Assembly (NCBI RefSeq): GCF_009727055.1
Contig: NC_052356.1
Location: 4,014,076 to 4,078,075 of the forward strand
DNA from: Benincasa hispida
Taxonomy: Eukaryota; Streptophyta; Magnoliopsida; Cucurbitales; Cucurbitaceae
Length of the DNA stretch: 64,000 nucleotides
Direction of reading: 5' to 3'
Shown here: one piece after another, positions 12,585-24,100 of the stretch
How positions within the stretch are numbered: position 1 is the stretch's first letter
Layout: the number at the start of each line of letters is the position of its first letter
Translations under genes and position numbers: made by a program
The notes under the pieces: generated by a model
Told to the model about the DNA's origin: nothing
The model's database searches: none
Seen by the model: only the letters and a program-made list of their open reading frames with translations

Positions 12585-12937
12585 TTAGTTTTAACGGTAA
12601 ACGATTATTACAAAGAAAAGTGACTATTTTGTGGTCCGGTCTTATGCAAACATCTTTTACATAGGATGCCCCTACTCATATGTTTCCATATTAACATCTT
12701 TGAGATCACATCATTTGTATCAATATACAAAGCAGACCACATCCATAGTATCTCCAGGATAAGGTACCCAACCTTATCCATATACATATAGACCTTTTTG
12801 GCTTTATACTAAAACTTGATCCTCTGTTATGTCTCTACATAATAACATCTTTATTGAAAGAAATTTCAATAATATCTTTATTGTGAATAAAATATGTTTA
12901 ATGTTTACAAACTGCGAATTTTAGGACATTCCTAACA
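12585..12937 (-). repeat. Copia-type LTR, 5' part, antisense
   Basis: Ends on the + strand in CATTCCTAACA, the reverse complement of an LTR start TGTTAGGAATG. Its sequence is the reverse complement of 9369-9740 with moderate divergence (GTTTACAAACTGCGAATTTT against AAACTCGTAGTTTGTAAAC). It forms the outer arm of the LTR mosaic. Confidence 0.65.
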
Positions 12938-13420
12938 TAAAATAATTTTGTTGAATATGTACAACAATATTCGGTGCAATATAATTTACAAGATTTAGGT
13001 TCAATGTGTGAGCGACGTGTTATAAGTGTAAAAGATGGCGTTCAACAGACAAGTAGACTTGATGCTATTGGCACTGATAGAAGACGTGTTCGTCATAGAC
13101 GCCAACGACACCAGGCTAAGAATATTCCAAAGCAACATGTTAACCTAGAACCTGATATACCTAATGATCTGATTCTACCTTCTCCTAAACACTTACTATG
13201 AGATCAAAGAGACAATGCACGATGTTCGGGTCGTCAACACGAATAATATGCACCTGATGAGTTCCTTCTATTGTTACACAACAAGATATTGATGATATAA
13301 TTCATCATCAACAACACTTTGAGGTTCCTATATCTCGTCGTGGCACGCATGAGAGAAGATGGTCACCGTGTGGCACATGAGTTTTTGTTGGCTTATAATT
13401 GATAGTTTTGACTTTATATG
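12938..13420. other. Unrecognised coding-like remnant
   Basis: A 75-codon frame at 12974-13201 is rich in Arg, Gln and His (RRRVRHRRQRHQAKNIP). Downstream, 13310-13380 contains SRRGTHERRW-like sequence. The style resembles the basic C-terminal tails of transposon-related plant mobile domain proteins, but nothing here is diagnostic. It sits directly against the LTR mosaic and has no clear start or partner exon. Confidence 0.25.
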
Positions 13421-14699
13421 TATTTTCTGAAATATAATTTGATTAATCAATTTTCTTATTGTTGTATCAAACTACATATTTTCAATGTTTTATAAACATA
13501 CAAAAAAAAAAAAAAAAATTGAACTCTATAAGCAACATTATAAAATTTAAATTTTTTTAAAAAAGCTTAATCGTGGATCGGGTCCACGAGTATGTGTTGT
13601 GGCACATGATTGGATGATGACATGGTTGAATAGTTTGACCAAATTTCAATTGAAGAAAGTTAATGTAATCATGGACCTTGTATACAATTTTTTTACCTAT
13701 TTTTGTTAATACTTTTCATCTAACCCTAAATGGAATATTTGTTTTCATTACCACATTACTTTTAGAAATAATTTTCACACGACTCTGCTTTTGCCATTTT
13801 TTTTAGAAAGCTATTTTATTTGTGAAATTAACTCAACAATATGTTCAAAGCTATGAAACGATACAATTAGAGTTGGATTTTTTTGTGTGGATGACCCAGA
13901 ATTTATGCCCCAAAACAAATCTGTCCCGCTTTTTAAAACTACGTTTTTTTTGACATTTTGTTTACATCATATCATCGTGAAATTACCACAACGTCCATTG
14001 TGCACGTGGCTTGAGATCTCATATCGCTACCTTGGTTCCTTAAAGTTTAGATTCTTCTCACTTTTATCTCTCTCTTTTTTTATTACTAAATGTTACGATC
14101 TGAATGCAACTCGTTCTCACTCTTGCTCTTTGTTCTTTGCTATTGTTCTTGGCTCTTCCAACATGCGTGCACAATAAAGTTGTTTTAGTACTTTCTATCA
14201 ATGATGATACAAAACAAAAGGTAAAAAACGTAAAGTAACTTTTATTTTGGCCTCAAATTTGGGTCAAGAGTACAATTATAGTGGAGATATACAAAATTTA
14301 AAATGTCGATGTCGATGGAAAGATCGAGGTCTTTATTTTATGAAAATTTCAACGGAAATATCGATAAATGGATATTTATGAAAAAATTAGAAAAACCAAA
14401 AATTCAAAAAAAAATATTTAACTTAGTAAATAGATATCTTATGATTTTCAAATAAATTGATACGTCTGTTATTTATATTATATCTATATCAATAATATTT
14501 GAGGTTTATTTTTTTTGTATTTCGTAAATTTTTGTATGATATAATAAAGTTATTGATGATGTCGATTTCAAATACATTAAAAGGTAAAATATTGGTGGAA
14601 ATACCGATTTAATATTACGGAGATATGTTCACTTACTATGTACTAGCAAAAGTATGGACCAAATTAAGTCTTAGAGTACCATTTTGTATATTAAGCTTT
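13421..14699. other. Intergenic upstream of VPS50, no gene
   Basis: AT-rich. At 13887-14177 an open frame of 96 codons has no motif I recognise and I do not call it. At about 14290-14640 phrases of the type GGAAATATCGATAAATGGAT and GGTGGAAATACCGATTTAAT recur, as in a decayed non-coding repeat. Confidence 0.4.
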
Positions 14700-14943
14700 G
14701 GTATTATTACAAGAATGGTAACTCGAGGCCGTCGGTCGCCGACTGTCGCCGCTGAAATCAGTCAAGATTCGAGAGTTCCCTAAAGTCTACGAAACAGCAG
14801 ATAAATCAGACGAACATTTCTGGTTCGAAACAGATTGATTGTAGTTTTGATCTCTGTAGATTCAACAGATCGAATTTCGTTGGGAGTGTCATCGCATCAA
14901 ATGTGCGGCACAGGGTGGTATGAACTTGTGAACCTGATGTGAA
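14700..14943 (+). promoter_or_regulatory. VPS50 proximal promoter / 5' leader
   Basis: The base composition changes here to GC-richer sequence (GGCCGTCGGTCGCCGACTGT), as at a plant gene start. A TATA-like TTTGTATATTAAG lies at about 14685. No transcription start can be fixed from sequence alone. The leader holds at least one upstream ORF (14901-14942). Confidence 0.45.
14901..14942 (+). CDS. 13-codon upstream ORF in the VPS50 leader
   Basis: ATG at 14901 opens a frame for MCGTGWYELVNLM and stops with TGA at 14940-14942. The main VPS50 ATG is at 14944, one base after the stop. Such spacing forces ribosomes that use the upstream start to reinitiate almost in place. It could lower or tune VPS50 translation. 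Whether the 5' end of the transcript includes it is not shown by the sequence. Confidence 0.4.
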   Translation: MCGTGWYELVNLM

Positions 14944-15168
14944 ATGCAGCCAAACCTGTTTCCATTTGGTAGTGTTCTCGGAAACCCTTTGGCGTTCGAT
15001 GGTGATTTGAGCGAAGGATTCGAGACTTCCAGGTTTCTCTTCTTTGTTCCGTTTCTTCTGCTGCAAGGAGGTGGAATGGACTTGTCCAAGGTTGGGGAGA
15101 AGATTTTGAGCTCCGTGAGGTCAGCTAGATCGCTTGGACTTCTTCCTACCACTTCTGATCGGCCGGAG
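14944..15168 (+). CDS. VPS50: VPS50 exon 1 (residues 1-75)
   Basis: Encodes [15 protein letters not shown] through [20 protein letters not shown] and [10 protein letters not shown]. The donor is GAG|GTAACC and the phase is 0. The start codon is the first ATG in frame, one base after the upstream ORF. A hydrophobic run [13 protein letters not shown] lies at residues 32-44; it is short and probably not a signal peptide. Confidence 0.88.
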
Positions 15169-18100
15169 GTAACCGATGGCACTATTGGCGTAGTTTTGGA
15201 TGATTTTTGGTAGCTGTTGTGTAGTTGGATTAGATTAAGTTGATGCTTACTGGTTCTGAGAAGTGCTTTTAAATTCAATTGAAGCATCCTTTAGCTACAT
15301 TATTTTACCTTGGCTAATTAATGGCATTGATTTTGTTATAGAGATAATCAATAGTTTATGTATGACATTTGATGAATTGGGTTCCTGAGGATGAAGGCTT
15401 TTACAATTGAATTAGGTAGCCTGTAATTGAGATGTGTACATGGGATTAGAGAGACAGATAATTTCACGAATCCAGAAGAGCTGGCTACAAAAGAGAGGGT
15501 AAGAGATGGATATCTCTCTTTGGAACCCCTGGTCAAAGGGGATTGTAGAATATATCCCCAATTTATTTAGTTAAGAATAGAAGTTACAGAAACCACAATG
15601 AAAAGCTCTCCAAGGGGAACTAGTTTGTTTTGTAACATTAAAAAACTGTGATCCTAAAGATACCTGCATTTGCTTGATTGAAGGAAAAGAAGGTGCGGGT
15701 CAATGATTTTAGAGCTATTAGCTTGGTGAATGTGACTAAAAATTATTGCAAAAGTTATTGAGGAAAGGACAAAAAGATTATTATGTTTTGAGTATGTTGC
15801 TTCCAATATCCTTGATTGGATATCAACAAATTATGGATTATATTCTTACTGCAAATGAAATTTTGGAAGACTTGAGGGAAGAAATAGGCAAATGGGTGGG
15901 GTTTTGAAACAGATCTTGAAAGCACATGTTTTTTTTTTTTTTTTTTTTTTGGGATAAGAAAAAACATATGATATAGTGAGATTTTGGCAAGAGGTGGATA
16001 CGTCCTGTTTAATCTCTTACTTTGCGGTTAGTCTTTCTTTTTTCCTGAGTGGTATACACCATGACATATTAGGGCAAATAAAGTGAGGGGGCTGTTTTCA
16101 AATATAGGAAAATGAACCAAAATATTTACAAATGATAGCAAAATATCACAGTCTACCTGTGATAGATTGCGATGGACAGCGATAGACTACTATCTGTCTA
16201 TCATGACACAGATAGACACGTCTATCGCGGTCTATCACAGATAGATTATGAGATTTTGCTATTAGTTGTAAATATTTTTAGCAGTTTTGTCATTTAAACA
16301 AAAATTGTTATGGAAAATTCTGGTGGTTAATCTTGTTTTTTTGATCTTATACCCACAATGGTGCATTCTTGTAAAAAAAGATTGAATCTCAAGCATATCT
16401 TCTCTGCTTGCCCTTTTGATTAGGATTTTCTTTTGAAAGATATAGCTTCCTCTTTCAATTGGTCTGTTAGTAAAAAATGCTCCTTTCATATTCTTTTTAG
16501 AGACACCCTCTCAAGAAATGAAGGAACTCTTATGGATGCATATGCATTTGATGTAGGCCTTCTTTTGGTCTATGCAAATGTAAAACAACCAAGTTCCAGA
16601 TAAAGCTAAGAACCCTACTCGATGACCACTTATAAGGATGAGGATCGAATTTGCTAAGAATGATCCTATGCCAAAGAGAGTTGGATTCAAGGGGAAAACG
16701 CCAAGACCATTTAGCTAACAACTCCTTGTTGCGAGCCTTTAAGTTCCCAACTTCTAACCCCCCAAGGCCTCTCAATAATCTCCCAGCTAACGAGATGTGC
16801 TCCTTTTCCTCTCCTCTCATCCATCTCCTCCCATAAGAGTCTGGTACATTAAATGCTCCGTTAGCAATCTCTGAGAAACTATTTAATCATAATGCCATTG
16901 AAGAAAGATGTTCTCACCTCTTGAGTTTCTTGATGCAGGACCTAATTGGTTGGATTCTCAACTTTCTTCAGTGAAAATTATTCTCAACTAGTCATGGTTT
17001 CGACACATTCTTCACTGAATAATAGTTCGTCACAAAGTAATGCAAAACAATAGCAAGTAGACAGGTTGACTTGAAGCTATTAATGATGAATAGTTTAAAG
17101 ATGTGCTCAATACCTTCTTTTTCATTAATTTTTAAGAGGAAACCTAATGCCATATATTCACAAAAATGGAGAAGAAAAACACATCCAAGTTCGTAAGCCT
17201 GATTTGAAGGATTAACAACAAAAGACCTCTGAGCTAATTTAATCCGATAAAGCTGTATATTACAAAAAGAATTGTGCAGAGCACTTCACGAAGAAGCTGA
17301 TAATTGGACATTTTCATAAAAAGTCGCAAGAGGAGGATTTACCATATTTCTCACAAAAGTGGGAAGGAAAAGATTGTATCACGTACTATAGTTATATTTG
17401 TAAGACTGAGGGGAAATGTTCTCATCCTGTAAGGTGGGAAATGTTGTCTAAGCTAGGTTTTAGGTGGGGTCAGGCTTGGGTAACGTAATTGTGGGGAATA
17501 AAACCCTTATGGCTAAATGGCTTTAGTGATTCTGTCATGATTCTGGCACTTTATGGCATAAGGTTATTGTAGCAAGCATGAACCTCATCCTTTTGAATGG
17601 GTGGTTGGTGGGGTTAAAGGCAATTCTAAAAAACCAGTGGAAAGATATGATTGGATAGGTACTTACTTTTAGGATGATAAGTGGTTAGGATATAGACCTT
17701 TATGCTCCTTATAATCCCAGTTATATTAGTTGTCCTTGTTGAAGTACTAGCAACTTCAACTGTTTCTCTTTCTGAGAACTTGTCTTCTCCTTTAGATAGT
17801 GTTTGAGACGCTGAGTTGAGTTTATGAAGTTTGGAGTTAGGAAATTTGTGTTTGTGGTGTAGAGTTGTGAAGATGGAGTTCATCGATAAATGTACAAAAG
17901 AGAGAAAAAGGGGAAAATGGAGTTTCTTGATAAATGTGCAAATTTCAATAGTGAACACTCTGCCAAAGCGAGCATAGCTCAACTGACATCGGAGATGTGT
18001 TAGCGACCAAAAGGTCCATAGTTCAGATCCATCTACCAATTGACTAAAAAAAAATAAAACTATTGAAGTTTGTGGAGTTGAGTAATTTAACACTGACTTA

Positions 18101-21100
18101 TATAGAACTTCTTTTAATTAACAAAAGAACTCTTAAGAGAATTTGGTTCTTTTCAGGAAATGGAGAAGAAAAATGCTCTCTCCTCTCTCCTCCCTTTTCA
18201 AGCCCTTCGGTGATCACCCTCCCTTCCCGACTACCCTCTCCTAGTCCCAGTCCCCTCCCCTCCCCTCCGGCCGGTCCCTCCTCCTTTCTTTCCCTCCTCT
18301 TCCCCTCGTATCCCCTCCTTTGCCTCTAGAACCCTTCACCTCCGTTTTAGCTAAACCCCTCCTCTGCATTAGAGCCGACCTCTGTTTTTGCAACACTATG
18401 GAACTAAAAAGCTGTTGTATTTCAGATCATTATTTTTGTATGTGGAAGGAAAAGAATGGTTTCTGGCTGGAAAATTTGAAGTGCAGTAAAAAATCCTTCC
18501 TCTCTTCAGATGCAACACGTTGGTTGAATGTTAGCCCAGGAAGACTTTTGAATGGGCCAACCTTCGAATTCTTCCTCCTTAAGGAAAGAGTTGATTAGGG
18601 CTTCATCCGGCTAGCAAAGTTTCGAAGCAAGAATCAATGGTTCATTGAATGTGTAGTCTGGCCTTCTTCAGGAGGCAGAACAAACGTCCATATTCCTTAT
18701 GGTGATGGTGTGACAGGGTGGCATGAGTTTAAGGAAATGGTGAGTCACTCTACTTCAGACCATTCATCTTCTGGTATCATCTCTGTTAACCTTCAAGCAT
18801 CTTCAACAAAAAGTTTCTCATATGTGGTGAAAGGTAAAAATCCCTCCATCGATTCACTACCAGACCATTCTATTCAAACATCCTTCAGACCGCTTCTCCA
18901 GCCCTCTGCTCCAAGTAAGAAGAATCAGAGTAAGCCCTGCTTCTGGGTAAAAAAGGACTATGATGTCTTCCAAGAAGACTTCCATAACCTATGGTTAGTA
19001 TCAAGGCTTTTTGTTCACAATGAATGGAAGGAAATAGCAAGTGTTTTGAGAGGCTCCTTCAACTCCAAAGTTACTCTAAATCCCCTGCATGTAGATATGG
19101 CTTTAATCAGAATTGAACAAGGGGACCTCGGTGAATTTTTTTTTTTTGAAAAGGAAACAACCTTTATTAATCAATATAATTAGTACAAGAGATGAGTACT
19201 TTGATAATAAAGGCAAATACAAGGAAATCAATCAGGAAACCGAAGGATTAGTAGGTGCACCTGGGCATCTCAACTAGGTTGACACCCCCATAGCACCCTC
19301 ATCATATCCAACAAATTGAGAATGCCAACAAAGGCTAAAATAAGAGTAGTTTAATGAAGCAATACAATCTGAATGTTGCAACCGAACAAAATATAGAACT
19401 AGGCTATAGAAATCTAAATTACATCAAGAAGCTAAGACAAATAAGAGTACTAAAGAAAGCGAAGCTGCTGTCTCTATTTCTGATGCTTCGATTAATCTTC
19501 CAATTGACAAAAAGATTGCCAATTTAAACTTATGTCTTGCAAGGAGTAGGCTTCAAAGCAATTAGAAATGGAGCACCAAAGCGAGGCATTGAGCTTTGCT
19601 GCCTCAAAGCGATTATACCAAGGAGTTTCAATCCCATTGAACATTCTTTGATTTCTTTCAAACCAGATTTCAACCAGCATTGCTTTTACTCTATTAGTCC
19701 ATAGTAAATTGGAGTATTTCTTCAGAATAGGACCTGAAAGTAGCTGCTGAACATTGCATCTAAAGGAAAAATCAAAAACCCAAGAAGTGTTGAAGCACTT
19801 AAGGAATTTCTTCCAGCAGTTGAAGGCAAAACAACAGTCAAAAAATAAATGTTGGAGGTCTTCTTCGGCTGATTTACAAAGGACACACCAATTGGGGGAA
19901 ATAGAAAAGCAAGGCAGTTTTTTTTGCAGCACCGATAAACAATTTAGGGTTCCAAACAGCATTATCCAAACAGTTATATTAACCCTTCGAGGGCTGTTAG
20001 ACTTCCATAGACCCTTGTGAAGGCTGGTTGATAATGGGGTGGTCTCGGAAAGATGGTTAAACAGGGATTTTACTGAGAAAGAGCCATGTTTTTTCAAGGG
20101 ACCAAATGCGAATGTCTTCCTTATTGGATAATCTTTGCTCAGCCAATAATGCTAGTAAGGCTTGGAACTCTAAAATCTCATCATCTTTTAGGTCTCTTCT
20201 GAAGTTTAGAGTCCATGTGATAGTCCCAATACTGTGATAATGAACCATTTGGAAGCAATGTTAGACTGAAAAGAGAAGGAAATCTGTCTTTTAATTGAAA
20301 AGAGTCCAGCCAAGGGTCATGCCAAAATGCAATTCTGGTTCCATTCCCTACTTTAAAGACTGCCAACTTCTCAATAATCAACCAAGATCTTGAAATACTT
20401 ATCCAAGGGCTTCGAAGGCTACAATGAACCTTGCCGGAAGTATGCCAACCAAAAAGACTGCTACCATGTATACTCAAAATAACTTGGCTCCAAAGGGAAG
20501 GTTGCTCTTTTAGGAATCTCCAATCCCATTTGGCTAATAAGGCCACATTTTTAGCTTTTAAACCTCCAATTTCGAGTCCCCCATCAACTTGATTCTTAGA
20601 AACTAGCTCCCATTTTGCTAGATGATTTATCTTTCCCCTTTTAAAACCTTCCCAAAAGAAGTTTCTGATAATTTTTTCAATGGTTGAAATCACTTTTTTA
20701 GGCATCAAGAAGGAGGACATATAGTAAGTTGGGAGGTTGGCAAGGACTGAGTTGCATAAGGTAGTTCTTCCCCCTCTTGATAAGTTGTATCTTCTCTACT
20801 TGTCAAGTTTTTTGTGAACTTTATCAATGACCGGTTGCGAAAACAATAATTTCTTTGGGTGCCCCCCAAGAGGAAGGCCTAAATATACGAAAGGTAGGTG
20901 TGTTAATTAGCAACACAGTCTTGAAGCCACTGCCCTTAACTTAGAATCTTCAATATTTATCCCACAAATGGCAGATTTTTCCCAATTAACTTTCTGCCCC
21001 GAACACCACTCAAACAAAGTAATAGATTTTTTGAGATTGTCTAGCATGTCATCATCATACTTGCAAAAGAGTAAAGTGTCATTAGCAAACTGGAGAATAG

Positions 21101-24100
21101 AGAGATGTACCTTGTTTTTTCCAACCACAAAGCCTTCAAACAGCCATTTTTCATGAATTCTGTCAACCAAAACACTAAGCAAGTCACTTACCAAGAGGAA
21201 GAGGAAGGAGGATAGGGCGTCCCCTTGCCTAATTCCCCTTGTAGCCTTAATCCTTCCTTTTGGTCTTCCATTAATGAAGATGGAGAACATTGGGTTAGTG
21301 ATGCAGCCCAAAATCCAAGTTATCCACTTGGGGTGGAAGTTCCTTTCCTTAAGGGTTTTTTTCAAGAAAATCCCAATCCACTCTATCAAAAGCCTTTTCA
21401 AGATCAAGCTTTAAAATCCAACCCTTCTTCTTCTTAATTCTGTAGTGTTCTACGACCTCATTAGCTATTAAGACCGGATCAAAGATTTGTCTCCCTTCAA
21501 TGAAAGCACTTTGAGTTTGACTTGTAAGGCTAGGCATTACTTTCTTGAGCATTTTTGCAAGTGCTTTAGCTATAATCTTATAGATTATTGTAGATAGGCT
21601 AATGGGTCTGAAATCTTTCACTAAAACTGCCTCTGATTTTTTCTGAATTAAGCAAATAAAATTTTCTTTGATGCAAGAATTGAGCTTCCCATTTCGGTAG
21701 AAATCATCAAAAATACTCTTTATATTGTCCTTTAGAAGCTCCCAAAATTTTAGTATGAATTCAATTGTGAAGCCATCCGTCCTCGAGCTTTGTTTCTTCC
21801 AACATCTTTATTGCTTCTTTAATTTCTGTCCAAATTAAATCTGGAAATCAGCCCCAAATTCTGATCTGAAGAGACCCTTGGCCAGCTCAGATTCTGAGGT
21901 ATATATCTCAATCCTTGACTTTTTGAGTATAGATTACTGTAAAAATCAATAATTAGGGATTCCACTTCTCTGAAATTCTTTGTAGTTCCCCTTGGTCATT
22001 GATTAACTCCGTTATTAGGTTTTTCCTTTTCTTGGCAGCAAGAAAAGGTGGAAGAAGCTGTATTTTCATCACCCAATTGTAACCAATTCAGTTTGCTTTT
22101 TTGAATATGGTTCTTTTCCTCTGTTTGGTAGATGGAAACTAATTATGCTTTTAGAGAGGTTCTTAAATCTTCCTCAAGAGAGGGTTCCTCATGAGACTCC
22201 ATAATTAAATCTCTTCTTCGAATTTCTTCTAGTAGTGTTTCTTCATTAGCTTTCAGCTGCTTGGTTTTTTCAGCATACCATCTTTTGAGGGCTTGTTTCA
22301 ACTTTCTTAGTCTGACTGAGAAATTAAAACCAGCCCACCCTTGCTGAATTTCCAGACTTAGAGAACGTTCAATATTCTGCAACATTCCTTATCAAGTAGT
22401 CAACTATTGTAAAATCTAAAAGGGAAGGAGCCCCATTCAACAGCTCAGCTTCAAACAAGAGAGGAAGTGATCAAAAATTGGTCTAGTTTGTCTTGAGACT
22501 CTTGAGTTTTCGAACAAATCATCCCAACTACTTGTGATGAAGAATCTGTCAATCAGTGATCTTGATACTGTTTCTCCTTCTTGTGACCAAGAGAATCTTC
22601 CATTTGACATGGGGATTTCAAGTAGATTCGTATTTCTAATGAAATTATTATTTGTCTGATTTCTCTAGTTGCTCTTCCTACTGGAAATCTTTCTTGTCTT
22701 CTTCGAATACAGTTAAAGTCCTACCAATACACCAAGCACTATCACATCTTTCTGCTAATGAGGTTAATTCAATCCACAAATTTCTTCTTTCACTAGGGCT
22801 GTTTGGTCCGTATACATTGGAAATCCAGCATAATTTCTTACAAATGGTACTGCACTTTAATTTGTAAATGAGAAATTCTACCTTGAAGACTCCAAAACTA
22901 CAATTTTGCTTTCATCCCAAAGAGAAAGAATACCCCCTGATCTGCCTTATGCTTCTACAAAAGCCCAACCCCACCTCTTTAGAACTCCAAATGCTTTTTA
23001 TGAAAGGGAGATCAAAGCTGTCCTTTTTTGATTCTTGAAGTAGAAAACATCCGGATTTATTTTCTCAGAAGCTTTTTTATAACTAATCTTTTAGATTTAT
23101 CTCCAAGTCCCCTAATATTCCATGAGATAATCTTCATTTGCTGATTATGCCAGGGTAATGTCACAAATATTTAAGAAAGAATTGAGCTCTTGAGGTAGTT
23201 CAATGTGGGATGGAGGGATTAAGACCTGCTAATCTTGTACCTCCTCTTCATGGAAAAGCAAATTCAAGTTTAGTATGGCATCTTTTTGATCTTCTAAGCC
23301 TTTGAATTTCAAGTTATGATCCTCAAAGTCTAAGTCTTCACTGCTGACACTAGCTATTGAGGCTTCATCATACTCTTGTGGTAGCTTTTTAGAGTCAAAG
23401 ACAGAAATGGGAGACCCTTGCACATAAATGAAAGATGGATCTAAGTTTTCACCCAACTGAGGAGTGGTTGAAGAAGGAAAAGTGGGAGGAATTACTGACC
23501 TTTCTGCCTTATCAATAGGTATTTGTACCCGAGCGCAACAATCTTCCAATAAGTCTGAGTTTGCAAGTAAGGACCACGTTTTAACAGTGGAGCTTTTCCT
23601 TCTTTCAAAGTATTTAGGGAATGGCTTGAGAAGATGTGAGCTTCGGCTAAAGAGGGACACTGAGTTTTCTTCTAGATATTTCAATGAATTATCAAATGCC
23701 GGAGGGGTAAATTGGATAGGGGATTGAACAGGGGAGGACTCTTCCTCTTTAGCATTTAACGTATGTGTCTCCTCGGTATCCTTTGGCCAGCCACAACTTT
23801 TTAATCGAATATGATACATCAACTTCCTTGTCTCTTCAGTGGGGAGTTCATTTACTGCCCCGCAACAGGATAATTTGTTTTTCTCTCGAGATGCTGATGG
23901 TTTATTTATTGTGGGGCCATGTAGAACTGAAGATGAAGGGTTTATCTCTTTCAAAATAATTGGCTGTTCTTCCAAGGAATCTGAAACGTCAGTTCTTTGG
24001 TTTTTTTCCAGAAGAGATATTTTAGTAGGGCTTATAAATGAGGTGTTTTTAGAAGTAAATAGAGTGGTGACTGTTGGAGTTCTTGAAGGAGTGGCTGTTG

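Noticed and set aside
14889..15287. 132-codon minus-strand frame over VPS50 exon 1
   Set aside because: Antisense shadow of a conserved coding exon; no motif of its own.
17962..18035. tRNA gene
   Set aside because: Box A/B-like motifs but no acceptor stem or anticodon arm; better explained as SINE.
17626..18093. 155-codon minus frame
   Set aside because: Crosses a SINE-like element and intron sequence; no motif, no partner exons.
18063..18329. Pro/Ser-rich 88-codon frame
   Set aside because: Comes from the C/T-rich leader of the outer LINE, a low-complexity artefact.
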